Below, one piece after another: positions 18,095 to 28,330 of a DNA stretch of 45,622 bases (the first letter of the stretch is position 1; every line of letters starts with the position of its first letter). The stretch lies in contig NZ_JAHQCS010000101.1 in assembly GCF_019042215.1 (NCBI RefSeq), forward strand, positions 1-45,622, read 5' to 3'. This stretch comes from Evansella tamaricis (lineage in GTDB: Bacteria; Bacillota; Bacilli; Bacillales; Salisediminibacteriaceae). Position numbers and translations under genes: made by a program. Below the pieces are notes generated by a model. That model was not told the DNA's origin, did not search any database, and saw only the letters and a list, made by a program, of their open reading frames with translations.

Positions 18095-20275
18095 ATGAAT
18101 AGTGAGCAAGTACTGGAAAAAGCAAGTGAATATCTTCCTGATAAAGAGGTGGCTTTTCTAAGAAGAGCCTATGAAATAGCGGAGGAGGCCCATCGAGAAC
18201 AGTTTCGAAGATCGGGTGAACCTTATATTTGGCATCCAGTACAAGTTGCTGGAATTTTAGTGGAATTAGGAATGGACCCCAATACAATAGCTGCTGCCTT
18301 TCTCCATGATGTAGTGGAAGATACACAAGTTACATTAGTAGAAATTGAACAGCAATTTGGTCAGGAAGTGGCCATGCTTGTTGATGGAGTCACAAAACTA
18401 GGTAAAATTAAATATAAATCAAAAGAAGAACAACAGGCGGAAAACCATCGAAAAATGTTTGTGGCGATGGCAAAAGATATTCGCGTTATACTGATAAAAC
18501 TAGCAGATAGACTACACAATATGAGGACATTAAAGCATCTTCCTCCAGAGAAACAGCGAAGAATCGCAAATGAAACGTTAGAAATTTTTGCACCACTTGC
18601 CCACCGGTTAGGGATCTCCAAAATAAAATGGGAGCTCGAAGATACAGCGTTACGGTATCTTAATCCTCAACAGTACTACCGCATAGTTAATCTAATGAAA
18701 AAGAAACGTGCAGAGCGTGAAGATTATATTGAAGAAGTTAAGGATCAGATTCGTCAGCGCCTCGAGAATGTGGATGTAAAAGCAGACATTCACGGAAGAG
18801 CAAAACATATTTATAGTATCTATCGTAAAATGGCCCTTCAAAATAAACAATTTAATGAGATTTATGACTTATTGGCAGTGCGAATTGTGGTCGATAGTAT
18901 AAAGGATTGTTATGCCGTTTTAGGGATTATTCATACGCACTGGAAACCAATGCCAGGTCGATTTAAGGATTATATAGCAATGCCGAAGGCAAATATGTAT
19001 CAGTCCCTTCATACCACAGTAATTGGTCCTAAGGGGGATCCCCTTGAGGTGCAGATACGTTCAGAAGAAATGCATAAAGTGGCAGAATTCGGTATTGCTG
19101 CCCACTGGGCTTATAAAGAAGGAAAGACAGTAAAAAATGAAGAGTCCCTCGAAACAAAAATGTCTTGGTTTCGAGAAATTCTTGAATGGCAGAAAGATAC
19201 AAACGATGCTCAAGAGTTTATGGAATCTTTAAAAATTGATCTATTTTCCGATATGGTCTTTGTTTTTACCCCAAAAGGTGATGTCATTGAATTACCTAAG
19301 GGATCCGTTCCTCTTGATTTTGCTTTTAGGATTCATACGGAAGTTGGAAACCGGTGTATTGGAGCAAAAGTGAACGGGAAGATGGTTCCCCTCGATCATA
19401 AACTTCACACAGGAGATATCGTTGAGGTTTTGACATCTAAGCATTCTTATGGTCCAAGCCAGGACTGGATTAAGTTGACCCAAAGTTCTCACGCGAAAAA
19501 CAAAATCCGTCAATGGTTTAAAAAAGAGCGACGGGAAGAAAACGTGGAAAAAGGGAAGGAACTGGTAGAAAAGGAAGTCGAGAAAAAGGGATATTCCCTA
19601 AAAGATGTTCTGACGGTTGAAAACATTGATCGGGTGGCAAAGAAATTTAATTTTACGGCAGAAGAAGATATGTATGCTGCAGTGGGTTACGGAGGTATCA
19701 CAGCTGCACAAATTGTTACCCGTTTAACAGATAATATTCGTAAACAGCAGGATGAAGAAGGAAGTAATTTAACATTAACGGAAGCAGTTGAGGAATTAAA
19801 GACCTACGATTCCAAGAAGAAAACAAGTGTTGGGGTCAGAGTTAAAGGGATAGACAACCTGCTTATCCGACTCTCACGTTGCTGTAATCCTGTCCCCGGC
19901 GATGATATTGTCGGGTATATAACAAAGGGACGTGGTGTATCTATCCACAGGAGTGATTGTCCAAACATCAATAACGATGAATCACAAACAAGGTTATTAC
20001 CAGTGGAATGGGAAGGGGATCAACAACAATCCAAAAATTATAATGTGGATATTGAGATCTCAGGTTATGATCGTAGAGGTTTGTTAAATGAGGTTCTTCA
20101 GGCAGTAGCGGAAACAAAGACAAATATAAATGCTGTTTCAGGCCGTTCTGATAAAAATAAAATGGCGACGATTCACATGACGATATCTATTCAAAATGTA
20201 GCCCATCTACAAAGGGTTGTGGAAAGAATTAAACAAATATCAGATATTTATTCCGTCCGTCGGATTATGCACTAG
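18095..20275 (+). CDS. relA: Bifunctional (p)ppGpp synthetase/hydrolase Rel
   Basis: This 726-residue long RSH enzyme makes and degrades (p)ppGpp in the stringent response. Domains in order: HD hydrolase with FLHDVVEDT (about 69-77), synthetase with [20 protein letters not shown] (the RFKD form is typical of bifunctional Rel), TGS ([20 protein letters not shown]), helical and zinc-finger regions ([27 protein letters not shown]), and a C-terminal ACT domain. TAAGGTG precedes ATG 18095. dtd follows 40 bases later. Confidence 0.97.
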   Translation: MNSEQVLEKASEYLPDKEVAFLRRAYEIAEEAHREQFRRSGEPYIWHPVQVAGILVELGMDPNTIAAAFLHDVVEDTQVTLVEIEQQFGQEVAMLVDGVTKLGKIKYKSKEEQQAENHRKMFVAMAKDIRVILIKLADRLHNMRTLKHLPPEKQRRIANETLEIFAPLAHRLGISKIKWELEDTALRYLNPQQYYRIVNLMKKKRAEREDYIEEVKDQIRQRLENVDVKADIHGRAKHIYSIYRKMALQNKQFNEIYDLLAVRIVVDSIKDCYAVLGIIHTHWKPMPGRFKDYIAMPKANMYQSLHTTVIGPKGDPLEVQIRSEEMHKVAEFGIAAHWAYKEGKTVKNEESLETKMSWFREILEWQKDTNDAQEFMESLKIDLFSDMVFVFTPKGDVIELPKGSVPLDFAFRIHTEVGNRCIGAKVNGKMVPLDHKLHTGDIVEVLTSKHSYGPSQDWIKLTQSSHAKNKIRQWFKKERREENVEKGKELVEKEVEKKGYSLKDVLTVENIDRVAKKFNFTAEEDMYAAVGYGGITAAQIVTRLTDNIRKQQDEEGSNLTLTEAVEELKTYDSKKKTSVGVRVKGIDNLLIRLSRCCNPVPGDDIVGYITKGRGVSIHRSDCPNINNDESQTRLLPVEWEGDQQQSKNYNVDIEISGYDRRGLLNEVLQAVAETKTNINAVSGRSDKNKMATIHMTISIQNVAHLQRVVERIKQISDIYSVRRIMH

Positions 20276-20315
20276 GAAGAGGGTAAACATTTTTTTTGAA
20301 AGAAGGTATTCTGCT

Positions 20316-20756
20316 GTGAGAATTGTAGTTCAGCGTTCTTTGGAGGCAACTGTCACTGTAAATAACGAGATAACTGGTAAAATAAACCACGGGTTAGTTC
20401 TGTTAGTGGGGATCACTCATGATGATACCGAAGAAGATGTCCATTATTTGGCAGAGAAAATATCCAATCTCCGAATATTTGAGGATGAAAATGAAAAATT
20501 AAATCTCTCCGTAAAGGATGTGGGAGGTCAAATCCTTTCCATTTCCCAATTTACGTTGTATGGAGACTGTAGAAAGGGTCGCCGTCCAAATTTTATGAAC
20601 GCAGCAAAACCTGAGTATGCTGTTAAGCTTTATGATAAATTTAACAATTCATTACGAAATTTAGGAATACAGGTGGAAACAGGCGTTTTTGGTGAAATGA
20701 TGGATGTATCCTTTACAAACCATGGACCTGTTACATTAATCGTGGAAAGTAAGTGA
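20316..20756 (+). CDS. dtd: D-aminoacyl-tRNA deacylase
   Basis: Dtd hydrolyses D-amino acids (and glycine) misloaded onto tRNA. The 146-residue product has [15 protein letters not shown] at the start, the catalytic-site motif [23 protein letters not shown] and the Gly-cisPro motif NHGPVT near the C-terminus. GTG 20316 is chosen since it gives the family N-terminus and length and has AAGG upstream; the longer open frame runs back into relA. It is co-oriented with relA, as in B. subtilis. Confidence 0.95.
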   Translation: MRIVVQRSLEATVTVNNEITGKINHGLVLLVGITHDDTEEDVHYLAEKISNLRIFEDENEKLNLSVKDVGGQILSISQFTLYGDCRKGRRPNFMNAAKPEYAVKLYDKFNNSLRNLGIQVETGVFGEMMDVSFTNHGPVTLIVESK

Positions 20757-20826
20757 AAAATGTCCCTTAAATAGGAGTAACCTTTGCTTTTTTTGGTCAA
20801 ACTGTAAAAAAAGTGGAGGGTTTTCT

Positions 20827-21003
20827 ATGCGGTCAGGACATCAACAAGAACGATTTACAAATCCAAACTCCAAGTTACTTGGAGTGAATTTACACCGATT
20901 CACAGAATTAGAGCAGAATGCTGATAACTATGAAATTGCTACTGAGTTTGGATTGTCCCTAAAAGAAGTTAAATCCTTGAAAAAGAGAATCGAGAGGGGC
21001 TAA
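20827..21003 (+). CDS. Small HTH-like protein between dtd and hisS
   Basis: A 58-residue ORF, start ATG 20827 behind a strong GTGGAGGG site. The C-terminal half, NYEIATEFGLSLKEVKSLKK, reads as a helix-turn-helix resembling sigma region 4; the N-terminal half contains NSKLLGVNLHRFTELEQNAD. A small gene (yrzK, as I recall) lies at this place in B. subtilis, so this may be its orthologue. The function is unknown; DNA or RNA polymerase binding is a guess from the HTH pattern. The hisS promoter starts only 29 bases after its stop. Confidence 0.72.
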   Translation: MRSGHQQERFTNPNSKLLGVNLHRFTELEQNADNYEIATEFGLSLKEVKSLKKRIERG

Positions 21004-21031
21004 GTTTTTACCCAAAAATCGATAAAAAAGC

Positions 21032-21060
21032 TTGACATGAATTAAAACAATTCGTAATAT
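21032..21060 (+). promoter_or_regulatory. Sigma-A promoter for hisS-aspS
   Basis: Perfect TTGACA (21032-21037), 17-base spacer, TAATAT (21055-21060). Confidence 0.82.
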
Positions 21061-21067
21061 TAGTAGC

Positions 21068-21338
21068 AAATTAACAAAATTAATGAAAACCAATGAGGGA
21101 GAACAGTAGTGAAGTCTCACCGTGATCAGAGAGGAAGTGCCACTTGGGCTGAAAGCACTTCTACATGGATCTTCATGAATGAACACTCCTTAGGTTTCTC
21201 ACTGAACAAAACTTTTAAGTAGGTGAGAGCGTAATCAGGCGTTAACTGATCGAGTGGAAGCAAGAATGCTTCAACTAGGGTGGTACCACGGGAATATAAA
21301 CTCTCGTCCCTGACATTGTTCAGGGACGGGAGTTTTTT
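21068..21338 (+). promoter_or_regulatory. T-box leader controlling hisS-aspS
   Basis: T-box leaders sense uncharged tRNA and choose antitermination. The conserved T-box AGGGTGGTACCACGG lies at 21277-21291, followed by a terminator hairpin CTCTCGTCCCTGA/TCAGGGACGGGAG (21301-21332) with a T-run. The long Stem I closes with ACTCCTTAGG on its 3' side. The best specifier candidate just before it is CAC (21184-21186), a histidine codon, in GAACACTCC. No GAC/GAT Asp codon is in register there. The base after UGG in the T-box is U. Confidence 0.88.
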
Positions 21339-21460
21339 GTTTTTAAAAAATATCAGTTTTGGCACCTTCGGGCAAGTTGTCTAGCACCATTATTTTCTTG
21401 TACAAAACCAAACTGTGAAATACATAATGGAAAGATGATGAACAAAGGGGAGGAAAAAAA

Positions 21461-22756
21461 GTGAATTTTAAGATTCCAAGAGGAACACAAGATATTTTGC
21501 CGGAACAATCGTTGAAATGGCAGTACATTGAACAAAAAGCTCATGAGTTGTGCCGAAGATATAATTATAAGGAAATTAGAACACCGATGTTTGAACAAAC
21601 AGAATTGTTCGCTCGTGGCGTTGGGGATACAACCGATATCGTTCAAAAGGAAATGTATACATTTGAGGACCGGGGGGGCAGAAGTTTAACGCTCCGACCA
21701 GAAGGAACCGCATCTACGGTTCGTTCTTATGTGGAGAATAAGATGTTTGGTTGGGTAAATCAGCCGATAAAACTATACTATATTGGTCCAATGTTCCGTT
21801 ATGAACGACCTCAATCAGGAAGGATGAGGCAATTTGTCCAATTTGGTGTAGAAGCAATGGGAAGTGACGATCCTGCCATTGATGCCGAAGTAATCGGTTT
21901 AGCAATGGACTTCTATAGGGAACTTGGCCTTTCCAATTTAAAACTAGTCATTAATAGTCTAGGGGATCAAGAAAGCCGTACGAATCATCGAAAAGCAATG
22001 ATTAAACATTTCGAACCAAGAATTGCTGAATTCTGTCAAGATTGTCAAAACCGGATACAAAAAAACCCCCTACGTATTCTAGATTGTAAAGTGGACCGAG
22101 ATCATGAGTTAATGGGAACGTCTCCATCCATACTAGAATTTTTAAATGAGACATCAAAAACCTATTTTGATAATGTCCAAACTTATTTAAACGATATGGG
22201 AATTTCTTATGTGGTTGATCCAACTTTAGTAAGGGGATTGGATTATTATAACAATACAGCTTTTGAAATAATGATTGAAGGAAAAGGGTTCGGGGCTATT
22301 ACCACATTAAGTGGTGGAGGACGCTACAACGGTCTAGTAGAGGAAATTGGTGGCCCGACAACACCAGGAATTGGGTTTGCTTTAAGTATAGAGCGTCTCA
22401 TAATGGCTTTGGAATCCCAAGGGATTGCACTTCCACTGGAGGAAGGACTCGATGCCTTTTTGATTGTTTTAGGAGAAAATCCAAAGGCTAGGGCGCCAAA
22501 ACTATTACATGATTTAAGAACAAATGGAATTACTGTTGACACAGATTATTTAGGGAAAAAAATGAAGGGGCAGATGAAGGCTGCAGATCGAGTGAATGCA
22601 AGATATGCCATTATTCTTGGAGAAGATGAATTAAACACAAATCAAATTGTTTTAAAATCGTTATTAACTGGGGAACAAGATACTATTCCTATGGAAGAGG
22701 TAGTGGGTAGTCTAGTAACAAAGTTGAAGGAAGAGAAGAAAGGGGAATCATCATGA
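21461..22756 (+). CDS. hisS: Histidyl-tRNA synthetase
   Basis: A class II synthetase of 431 residues. It starts [15 protein letters not shown], and shows the motif 2 region [23 protein letters not shown], the HisRS signature [15 protein letters not shown], motif 3 region [15 protein letters not shown], and the C-terminal anticodon-binding domain. GTG 21461 with GGGGAGG upstream. The last codon overlaps aspS by four bases (ATGA), so both enzymes answer to one T-box. Confidence 0.97.
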   Translation: MNFKIPRGTQDILPEQSLKWQYIEQKAHELCRRYNYKEIRTPMFEQTELFARGVGDTTDIVQKEMYTFEDRGGRSLTLRPEGTASTVRSYVENKMFGWVNQPIKLYYIGPMFRYERPQSGRMRQFVQFGVEAMGSDDPAIDAEVIGLAMDFYRELGLSNLKLVINSLGDQESRTNHRKAMIKHFEPRIAEFCQDCQNRIQKNPLRILDCKVDRDHELMGTSPSILEFLNETSKTYFDNVQTYLNDMGISYVVDPTLVRGLDYYNNTAFEIMIEGKGFGAITTLSGGGRYNGLVEEIGGPTTPGIGFALSIERLIMALESQGIALPLEEGLDAFLIVLGENPKARAPKLLHDLRTNGITVDTDYLGKKMKGQMKAADRVNARYAIILGEDELNTNQIVLKSLLTGEQDTIPMEEVVGSLVTKLKEEKKGESS

Positions 22757-24537
22757 GCCAACGAACACACTCATGTGGAGAAGTATTAGAGAATTTAATT
22801 GGAAGTAATGTTGTCTTACAGGGATGGGTGAAGAAGCGCCGGGATTTGGGACAAGTGATCTTTGTGGACCTGCGTGACCGAACAGGTCATGTCCAAGTAG
22901 TATTTAACGGTGAGGCTAACCCTGCTGCTTTAAATATTGCAGAAAAAATCCGTAACGAATATGTGATTCAAGTAAAAGGTAAAGTGGTAAAAAGGGAAGA
23001 AAGCAACATAAACGAAAAAATCCCAACCGGGAATATTGAAGTACTTGTGGACGAAATTGAAATATTAAATGCTGCTAAGGGACTACCTTTTTTAATTGAG
23101 GATAATGTGGAAATTTCCGAGGACGTCCGTTTAAAATACCGATACTTGGACTTAAGACGCCCAAAAATGTTTGAAACAATGAAATTGCGTCATCGGACAA
23201 CAAAAATAATTCGAGACTACCTGGATGATAATATGTTTATGGAAATTGAAACTCCCATGTTAACAAAAAGTACTCCGGAAGGGGCAAGGGATTATCTCGT
23301 CCCATCGAGGGTTCATCACGGTGAGTTTTACGCTTTGCCGCAGTCTCCACAATTATTTAAACAGTTACTCATGGTCTCTGGATTTGAACGTTACTATCAA
23401 ATTGCCCGCTGTTTCCGTGATGAAGACCTTCGTGCAGATCGACAACCGGAATTCACACAAGTGGACATTGAGGCTTCCTTTCTGGGGAAAGAAAATCTTT
23501 TGTCGATGATGGAAGAATTAATGGCAAAATTAATGAAAGAATTAAAGGGTATTGAGATTTCCACACCATTCCAGAGATTAACCTATCAGGATGCAATGAA
23601 CCGATATGGTTCAGATAAACCAGATACAAGATATGGGATGGAATTGGTGGATATATCCGCTGCAGTTAAAGATAGCGATTTCAAAGTTTTTGCTAATACG
23701 GTCAAAAATGGTGGCGTTGTAAAAGGTATTTGTGTAAAAGGGGTTGCAGAAAACTATTCCCGTAAAGATTTAGATGGCTTAGGCTCATTTGTGGAAGTAT
23801 ATGGAGCAAAGGGATTAGCCTGGCTAAAGGTAGAAGAAGGGAATACCCTGAAGGGACCGATTGCGAAATTTTTTAATGAAACAGAAGCAGCAACACTCTG
23901 TTCAGGTTTTAATGCAGAGGCAGGGGATGTATTGTTCTTTGTGGCAGATAAACAACGTGTAGCTTGGGATGCACTCGGGGCATTACGTATAAAGTTTGCC
24001 AAGGATTTGGAGCTTGTGAATTCTAATGAGTTTCAATTCTTATGGGTAACAGAATTCCCACTTCTTTCTTATGATGAGGATGAAAATCGATATGTTGCCG
24101 AACACCACCCATTCACACGTCCTGTTAAAGAAGATGAGGAGCTCCTGGAAGTTTCCCCAGAGAATGTTCGTGCCGAGGCTTATGACCTTGTTTTAAATGG
24201 CTATGAGTTAGGCGGAGGATCACAGCGTATTTTTGAACGCTCCTTACAGGAGAAAATGTTTACGGCCCTTGGTTTTAGCCAAGAAGAAGCTAAAAGTCAG
24301 TTCGGATTCCTTTTGGACGCCTTTGAATATGGTACACCACCCCATGGTGGAATTGCATTAGGACTAGATCGTTTAGTCATGATCCTTGCAGGAAGAAGCA
24401 ACCTCCGTGAAACCATTGCATTTCCTAAGACAGCTAGTGCCAGTTGTCTGTTGACTAATGCCCCAAGTGGTGTAAGTGATGCTCAATTAAATGAACTTAA
24501 TTTAAAAGTGGTTCCGAAAAAAGAAGAAGATAAGTAG
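22753..24537 (+). CDS. aspS: Aspartyl-tRNA synthetase
   Basis: A 594-residue bacterial-type class II AspRS: N-terminal OB anticodon domain (about 1-110, [20 protein letters not shown]), catalytic core with motif 2 [19 protein letters not shown], the bacterial GAD insertion (about 280-420), and motif 3 [16 protein letters not shown]. Whether it also serves Asn-tRNA cannot be decided from the window. ATG 22753 overlaps the hisS stop. A large terminator follows. Confidence 0.97.
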   Translation: MSQRTHSCGEVLENLIGSNVVLQGWVKKRRDLGQVIFVDLRDRTGHVQVVFNGEANPAALNIAEKIRNEYVIQVKGKVVKREESNINEKIPTGNIEVLVDEIEILNAAKGLPFLIEDNVEISEDVRLKYRYLDLRRPKMFETMKLRHRTTKIIRDYLDDNMFMEIETPMLTKSTPEGARDYLVPSRVHHGEFYALPQSPQLFKQLLMVSGFERYYQIARCFRDEDLRADRQPEFTQVDIEASFLGKENLLSMMEELMAKLMKELKGIEISTPFQRLTYQDAMNRYGSDKPDTRYGMELVDISAAVKDSDFKVFANTVKNGGVVKGICVKGVAENYSRKDLDGLGSFVEVYGAKGLAWLKVEEGNTLKGPIAKFFNETEAATLCSGFNAEAGDVLFFVADKQRVAWDALGALRIKFAKDLELVNSNEFQFLWVTEFPLLSYDEDENRYVAEHHPFTRPVKEDEELLEVSPENVRAEAYDLVLNGYELGGGSQRIFERSLQEKMFTALGFSQEEAKSQFGFLLDAFEYGTPPHGGIALGLDRLVMILAGRSNLRETIAFPKTASASCLLTNAPSGVSDAQLNELNLKVVPKKEEDK

Positions 24538-24552
24538 ACAAGGGATTATCTG

Positions 24553-24645
24553 CAGACTGAAAAGATGACTATTTCTTTTGAGGGCACTGAAAAAGTGTGG
24601 TTTTTCCACTTTTACAGTGCCCTCATTCTTTTCAGTCTGTTTTTT
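24553..24645 (+). terminator. Nested hairpin terminator after aspS
   Basis: Outer arms CAGACTGAAAAGA (24553-24565) and TCTTTTCAGTCTG (24627-24639) are exact complements. An inner hairpin pairs GAGGGCACTG with CAGTGCCCTC, with AAAAGTG/CACTTTT inside it. A T-run follows 24639. Confidence 0.88.
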
Positions 24646-24722
24646 AATTAACGTTTGTTTTAGCTTTATTTTGGGGATAATAATTGTAATAAAATTGTCA
24701 CCGGATCTTACTGAGAATGTCA

Positions 24723-24751
24723 TTGTTTTTTATCATCCATTTTTGTAAAAT
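24723..24751 (+). promoter_or_regulatory. Candidate promoter of the 6S RNA gene
   Basis: TTGTTT (24723-24728), 17-base spacer, TAAAAT (24746-24751), placing the start a few bases before the 6S closing stem. Confidence 0.55.
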
Positions 24752-24763
24752 TAAATAAAGAAA

Positions 24764-24957
24764 ATAGTCCTGGGGTGCTCGTCACAACTCTACGTTTTGA
24801 GCCAACACATCAACTTTGGGAGTCTCATGTTTCAGTATGGAAAGCAAGCCTTACATAATTTACCGTGAGGAAGTTTGAAATAGTGAACGGGACACCCACC
24901 TGCCTGGAGCAGGTTCAAAACAAGGAAGAATAAACGGCACTCATGGGACTTTTTTTA
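24764..24957 (+). ncRNA. ssrS: 6S-1 type RNA (BsrA)
   Basis: 6S RNA mimics an open promoter and sequesters vegetative RNA polymerase. About 190 bases begin with AGTCCTGGGGTGC and end with GCACTCATGGGACTTTTTTT; these ends pair to form the closing stem, and the T-run gives the terminator. The middle is a long, imperfect rod with an unpaired centre. The position right behind aspS matches the B. subtilis 6S-1 gene. Exact ends are uncertain by a few bases. Confidence 0.82.
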
Positions 24958-25127
24958 TCGTTTTCCGACAAACGACCCCTTCTTCCATCGCAAAAATGTA
25001 GTGTAAGTGAGTAAAACCTTCTCTACTTTGTTCTTAGTGATTCCCCACTTCAAACAGTTCGCAAGAGTTGTGAAGTTGAATATTTAACTAAAATAGTATT
25101 TATCCGTTGAAACAAAAAGAAGAATAC

Positions 25128-25160
25128 TAAGTAGCGGTCTCTGGAGCTAGACATTAGAAT
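25128..25160. repeat. Fragment of the dispersed repeat (inverted)
   Basis: The complement of CTGGAGCTAGACATTAGAAT reads ATTCTAATGTCTAGCTCCAG, the left core of the family. A nearby imperfect hairpin (CACTTCAAACAG...GTTGTGAAGTTG, about 25050-25080) may be more of the same copy. No gene is visible in 24958-25272. Confidence 0.55.
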
Positions 25161-25198
25161 AGGGTTGTGGAAGTTCCCACTATCTTGCCCATCAAAAT

Positions 25199-25240
25199 AA
25201 GGCTGTCACCCAGTCAATACAAATCTAGGGAGACAGCCTT
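25199..25240 (-). terminator. Terminator of the rsfA-like gene
   Basis: On the minus strand AAGGCTGTC pairs with GACAGCCTT and is followed by TATTTTG. Confidence 0.7.
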
Positions 25241-25272
25241 TACCTGTCTGACAGGCAGTATTTACGATTAAT

Positions 25273-25935
25273 TTATTTTGCAATTTTCTCTAAGTTTCCA
25301 TTTTTATCCATCCGAAATGATGGGGCATGACGGTCGTCTGTTTCTTCTTCTAAGATAGCCATTCTTCTAGCACGATTCATAATCTGAATAATGGATTGAT
25401 AGTCTTCTTCGATCGTTTGATGCTCTTCTTTTAACTTTGCTAGTTTTTGTTCCATCTCTGCAACTTTTTCATTCAAACGATTATTTTCCATTTTCAATGC
25501 CTCATTCTCATGCTTTAAGAGTCCTTCCTGCTGCCCGCTTTCATTCATGCGATGTAAAAATTGGATGACGTCTTGTAATGTCAATTCTTTTTTAACTGAT
25601 GACACGTTGATTTCCGGAGTAGGATCAGTAGCAATAGCACTAGAATGATATACTGGCTGCGATTGTTGGGTAGTAAACGTAGAAGGCTTTGCTTCTTGAG
25701 CCATTTGGCGTTTTCTATCCTTTCGATGCCTTTTTGCTAGTTTGATTGCATCTTCATACTTATCTCTCACTACGGCGTTCCATCGGAAACCACAAGCAGC
25801 AGAAGTCCGGTTTAATGCATCACCAACTTCATCGAAAGCTTTTAATTGTGTTCCCCCTTCACGGATATGTCTTAATACCGTTTCCGCAAGTAAAAGATCG
25901 TCTTCTTCAGACCATGCATCTTGTCTTACTTTCAT
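25273..25935 (-). CDS. RsfA-family prespore-type transcription regulator
   Basis: The protein (220 residues from this start) begins with a Myb/SANT-like domain, [20 protein letters not shown], through [19 protein letters not shown] (about 3-65). A basic linker, a Ser/Thr/Gln-rich spacer and a long coiled coil (about 125-195) follow. This is the RsfA/GerR layout; RsfA adjusts sigma-F-dependent genes in the B. subtilis forespore. An in-frame ATG 87 bases upstream lacks a ribosome site, whereas AAAGGA precedes ATG 25935. It occupies the place where, as I recall, B. subtilis has tcdA (yrvM). Confidence 0.82.
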   Translation of the reverse strand: MKVRQDAWSEEDDLLLAETVLRHIREGGTQLKAFDEVGDALNRTSAACGFRWNAVVRDKYEDAIKLAKRHRKDRKRQMAQEAKPSTFTTQQSQPVYHSSAIATDPTPEINVSSVKKELTLQDVIQFLHRMNESGQQEGLLKHENEALKMENNRLNEKVAEMEQKLAKLKEEHQTIEEDYQSIIQIMNRARRMAILEEETDDRHAPSFRMDKNGNLEKIAK

Positions 25936-26112
25936 TTTTTCCAAATCCTTTCTATTCATAAACTTTTGCGTAAAATTGTTTATTACTAAGATGGACATGC
26001 TTGGAAAAAAATATACCAACATATTAAAAACTTCATAGGATTTGAGTATAATTAATAAAAGTTTGACAGAAAAAAACGTATATAAATAGAATTAAACATA
26101 GATTGTTTGTTA

Positions 26113-27444
26113 TTATGTTTCATTCCTTTTCCGTTTTTCAAAATAATCTAATCGTTTTTGCACTGTCTTTTCATATCCATTTTCAGAAGGGTTATAAAAT
26201 TTCTTTTCTACTAGATGGTCCGGTAAATATTGTTGAGGTACGTAATGGTGTTCATAATTATGTGGATATTTATAACCTACACCATGTCCTAGTTTCGAAG
26301 CTCCTTTATAATGTGCATCCCTCAAATGTACTGGTACCACACCTGTTCTTTCTTTTTCAACTACACTTAGCGCGTGATCTATACTTGTTATAACTGCATT
26401 ACTTTTAGGGGCAGTAGCTAAGTAAAGTGCTGCTTCGGCTAAAGGAATCCGGGCTTCCGGCATCCCTAAGAAGTCGACAGCATAAGCTGCAGCTTGAGCA
26501 ATTAGCAGGGCATTTGGATCAGCTAAACCAATGTCCTCAGCGGCATGTACATATAATCTTCTGGCAATAAAACGAGGATCCTCTCCAGCATAAATCATTT
26601 TGGCCAGCCAATACATGCATGCATCAGGATCTGAACCACGGATACTTTTTATAAATGCTGAGATGGTATCATAATGCTGATCTCCCGATTTATCATATTG
26701 AAGAACTCTTTTTTGAATCGATGCTTCCGCCGTTGGGAGATCAATTAAAATAACTCCTTCTTCATTAGGATCTGTTGTTAAGATCGCAAGTTCTAATGCG
26801 TTAAGTACTGTTCTTGCATCACCGTTTGATACATCAACTAGATGATGGACAGCACTATCATCTATGGAGACTTTATAGTTTCCAAATCCCCTTTCCTTAT
26901 CTTCAATGGCCACTTCGATAACTCTTTTTAAATCGTCATTATTTAGTGATTGTAATCGAAATAATCTTGATCGTGAAAGTAAAGCGGGGTTTACTTCGAA
27001 CATTGGATTTTCCGTAGTGGCACCTATTAGGATTACAGTTCCATCTTCTACAAAGGGTAGTAGTGCATCTTGTTGTCCCTTATTAAAGCGGTGAATTTCG
27101 TCAATAAAGAGGACAGTTTTTTCCGAATCATATTTCAAACGGTCTTTTGCCCGTTGTACGATTTCCCTTACCTCTTTAATCCCGGCAATAACTGCATTCA
27201 ATTGTTCAAAATGAGCAGAGGTTGTATTGGCAATAACTCTAGCTAATGTCGTCTTCCCAGTTCCTGGTGGACCATAAAAGATCATCGGTGTGAGACGGTC
27301 TGCTTCGATCGCCCTTCTTAGGAGTGTCCCTTCCCCAATAATTTCTTCTTGACCAATTACTTCACTCAATGTCCGTGGACGCATTCTTGCCGCCAAAGGT
27401 CCTTTCGGCGTTTCTTTTTCATTAGATAGATCAAATAGATCCAA
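26113..27444 (-). CDS. rarA: Replication-associated recombination ATPase RarA (MgsA/WHIP family)
   Basis: RarA is an AAA+ clamp-loader-like ATPase acting at stalled forks. The protein has [18 protein letters not shown], Walker [14 protein letters not shown], Walker [11 protein letters not shown], sensor 1 [19 protein letters not shown], and a C-terminal tetramerisation domain with [10 protein letters not shown] and [20 protein letters not shown] prefer TTG 27444 ([10 protein letters not shown]), because AAGGGGG lies eight bases upstream and the N-terminus then fits the family; the frame extends seven codons further to TTG 27465, which lacks a ribosome site. Confidence 0.95.
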   Translation of the reverse strand: MDLFDLSNEKETPKGPLAARMRPRTLSEVIGQEEIIGEGTLLRRAIEADRLTPMIFYGPPGTGKTTLARVIANTTSAHFEQLNAVIAGIKEVREIVQRAKDRLKYDSEKTVLFIDEIHRFNKGQQDALLPFVEDGTVILIGATTENPMFEVNPALLSRSRLFRLQSLNNDDLKRVIEVAIEDKERGFGNYKVSIDDSAVHHLVDVSNGDARTVLNALELAILTTDPNEEGVILIDLPTAEASIQKRVLQYDKSGDQHYDTISAFIKSIRGSDPDACMYWLAKMIYAGEDPRFIARRLYVHAAEDIGLADPNALLIAQAAAYAVDFLGMPEARIPLAEAALYLATAPKSNAVITSIDHALSVVEKERTGVVPVHLRDAHYKGASKLGHGVGYKYPHNYEHHYVPQQYLPDHLVEKKFYNPSENGYEKTVQKRLDYFEKRKRNET

Positions 27445-27504
27445 AGGATAGTCCCCCTTCTTCAATCGTATGAAGGATATAATAGTTCTTTCATTCTATT
27501 CTAC

Positions 27505-27533
27505 ATTATATATGGGTAATTAAATTGGGTAAA
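27505..27533 (-). promoter_or_regulatory. Candidate promoter for rarA
   Basis: Minus strand TTTACC, 17 bases, TATAAT (plus coordinates 27528-27533 and 27505-27510). Confidence 0.5.
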
Positions 27534-27572
27534 TGAATCCTAAACAGAGTTACCACTAAAAAAGCAATTCTG

Positions 27573-27618
27573 TGGTATAATTGGAGCAAAATACTGAACA
27601 ATCTAACAGGATTGTTCA
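27573..27618 (+). promoter_or_regulatory. Extended -10 promoter and leader hairpin for yczE-like/cymR
   Basis: TGG plus TATAAT at 27573-27581 makes an extended -10; no convincing -35 is present. Just downstream, TGAACAATC (27595-27603) pairs perfectly with GATTGTTCA (27610-27618), at the expected start of the mRNA. There is no T-run, so it may be an operator or a stabilising 5' stem. Confidence 0.6.
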
Positions 27619-27670
27619 AAGAAAGACAGAGTAATTAATAGTATACTATTTTTCTTAGGGAGACGAGTGT

Positions 27671-28330
27671 GTGAAAAGAGAGAGAAGAGAAAAACATAAT
27701 AAAAATGTTTCTAATTTTAGATGGGGAGTATTTTTATTAGGATTAATTATTATGAGTTTTGGAATAGCATTAACTATTGTGGCTGATCTTGGCAGTGCGC
27801 CGTGGGATGTTCTCCATATTGGTTTAACAGAGAAGTTTGGTCTTACAGTTGGTACTTGGACTATCATTATGGGGTTTGTTGTTTTGTCCAGTGCATCAAT
27901 TCTAACAAAGGAATTCCCCAAATTAGGGGCATTTTTAAATATGATGCTCGTTGGAATATTTGTAGATATTTTTTTATTTTTGCTCCAAACTCCATCAAAT
28001 TTATTTTTACAAGGAGTAATGCTGGTGACTGGAATTTTAGTGACTGGCTTTGGCATTGGAGTTTATATTTCTCCCAGGTGTGGTGCAGGACCGCGGGATA
28101 GTTTTATGATAGCTATTTCGGAACGAACAAAGTTTTCGGTCGCGCGGGTTAGGTTGATGATGGAAGTATTTGTTCTGACTGCAGGATGGTTATTAGGAGG
28201 TCCAGTTTTTATTGGAACTATTTTATTTAGTCTTTCGATTGGACATGTGACAGGAATTTCATTATCATGGTGTCAAACTTGGATTGATCGGAGAATGGAA
28301 AGAGGGGTCAAAGTTGAAAATATCCACTAA
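27671..28330 (+). CDS. YczE/YitT-type integral membrane protein
   Basis: The 219-residue protein has five or six membrane helices and the family-like motif ADLGSAPWDVLHIGL after helix 1, plus a second similar stretch SPRCGAGPRDSFMIAI, suggesting an internal repeat. It belongs with YczE/YyaS membrane proteins, whose function is unknown. GTG 27671 follows GGGAG at slightly long spacing. The end overlaps the chosen cymR start by 17 bases, so the two are coupled. I do not recall this gene in the B. subtilis rarA-cymR gap. Confidence 0.82.
   Translation: MKRERREKHNKNVSNFRWGVFLLGLIIMSFGIALTIVADLGSAPWDVLHIGLTEKFGLTVGTWTIIMGFVVLSSASILTKEFPKLGAFLNMMLVGIFVDIFLFLLQTPSNLFLQGVMLVTGILVTGFGIGVYISPRCGAGPRDSFMIAISERTKFSVARVRLMMEVFVLTAGWLLGGPVFIGTILFSLSIGHVTGISLSWCQTWIDRRMERGVKVENIH

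Noticed and set aside
21372-21392. Another dispersed-repeat copy before hisS (AGTTGTCTAGCACC)
   Set aside because: Only about ten bases match the core, too little to claim a copy.
25936-26022. N-terminal extension of the rsfA-like protein
   Set aside because: The upstream ATG has no ribosome site and the extra residues are hydrophobic and unlike the family start.
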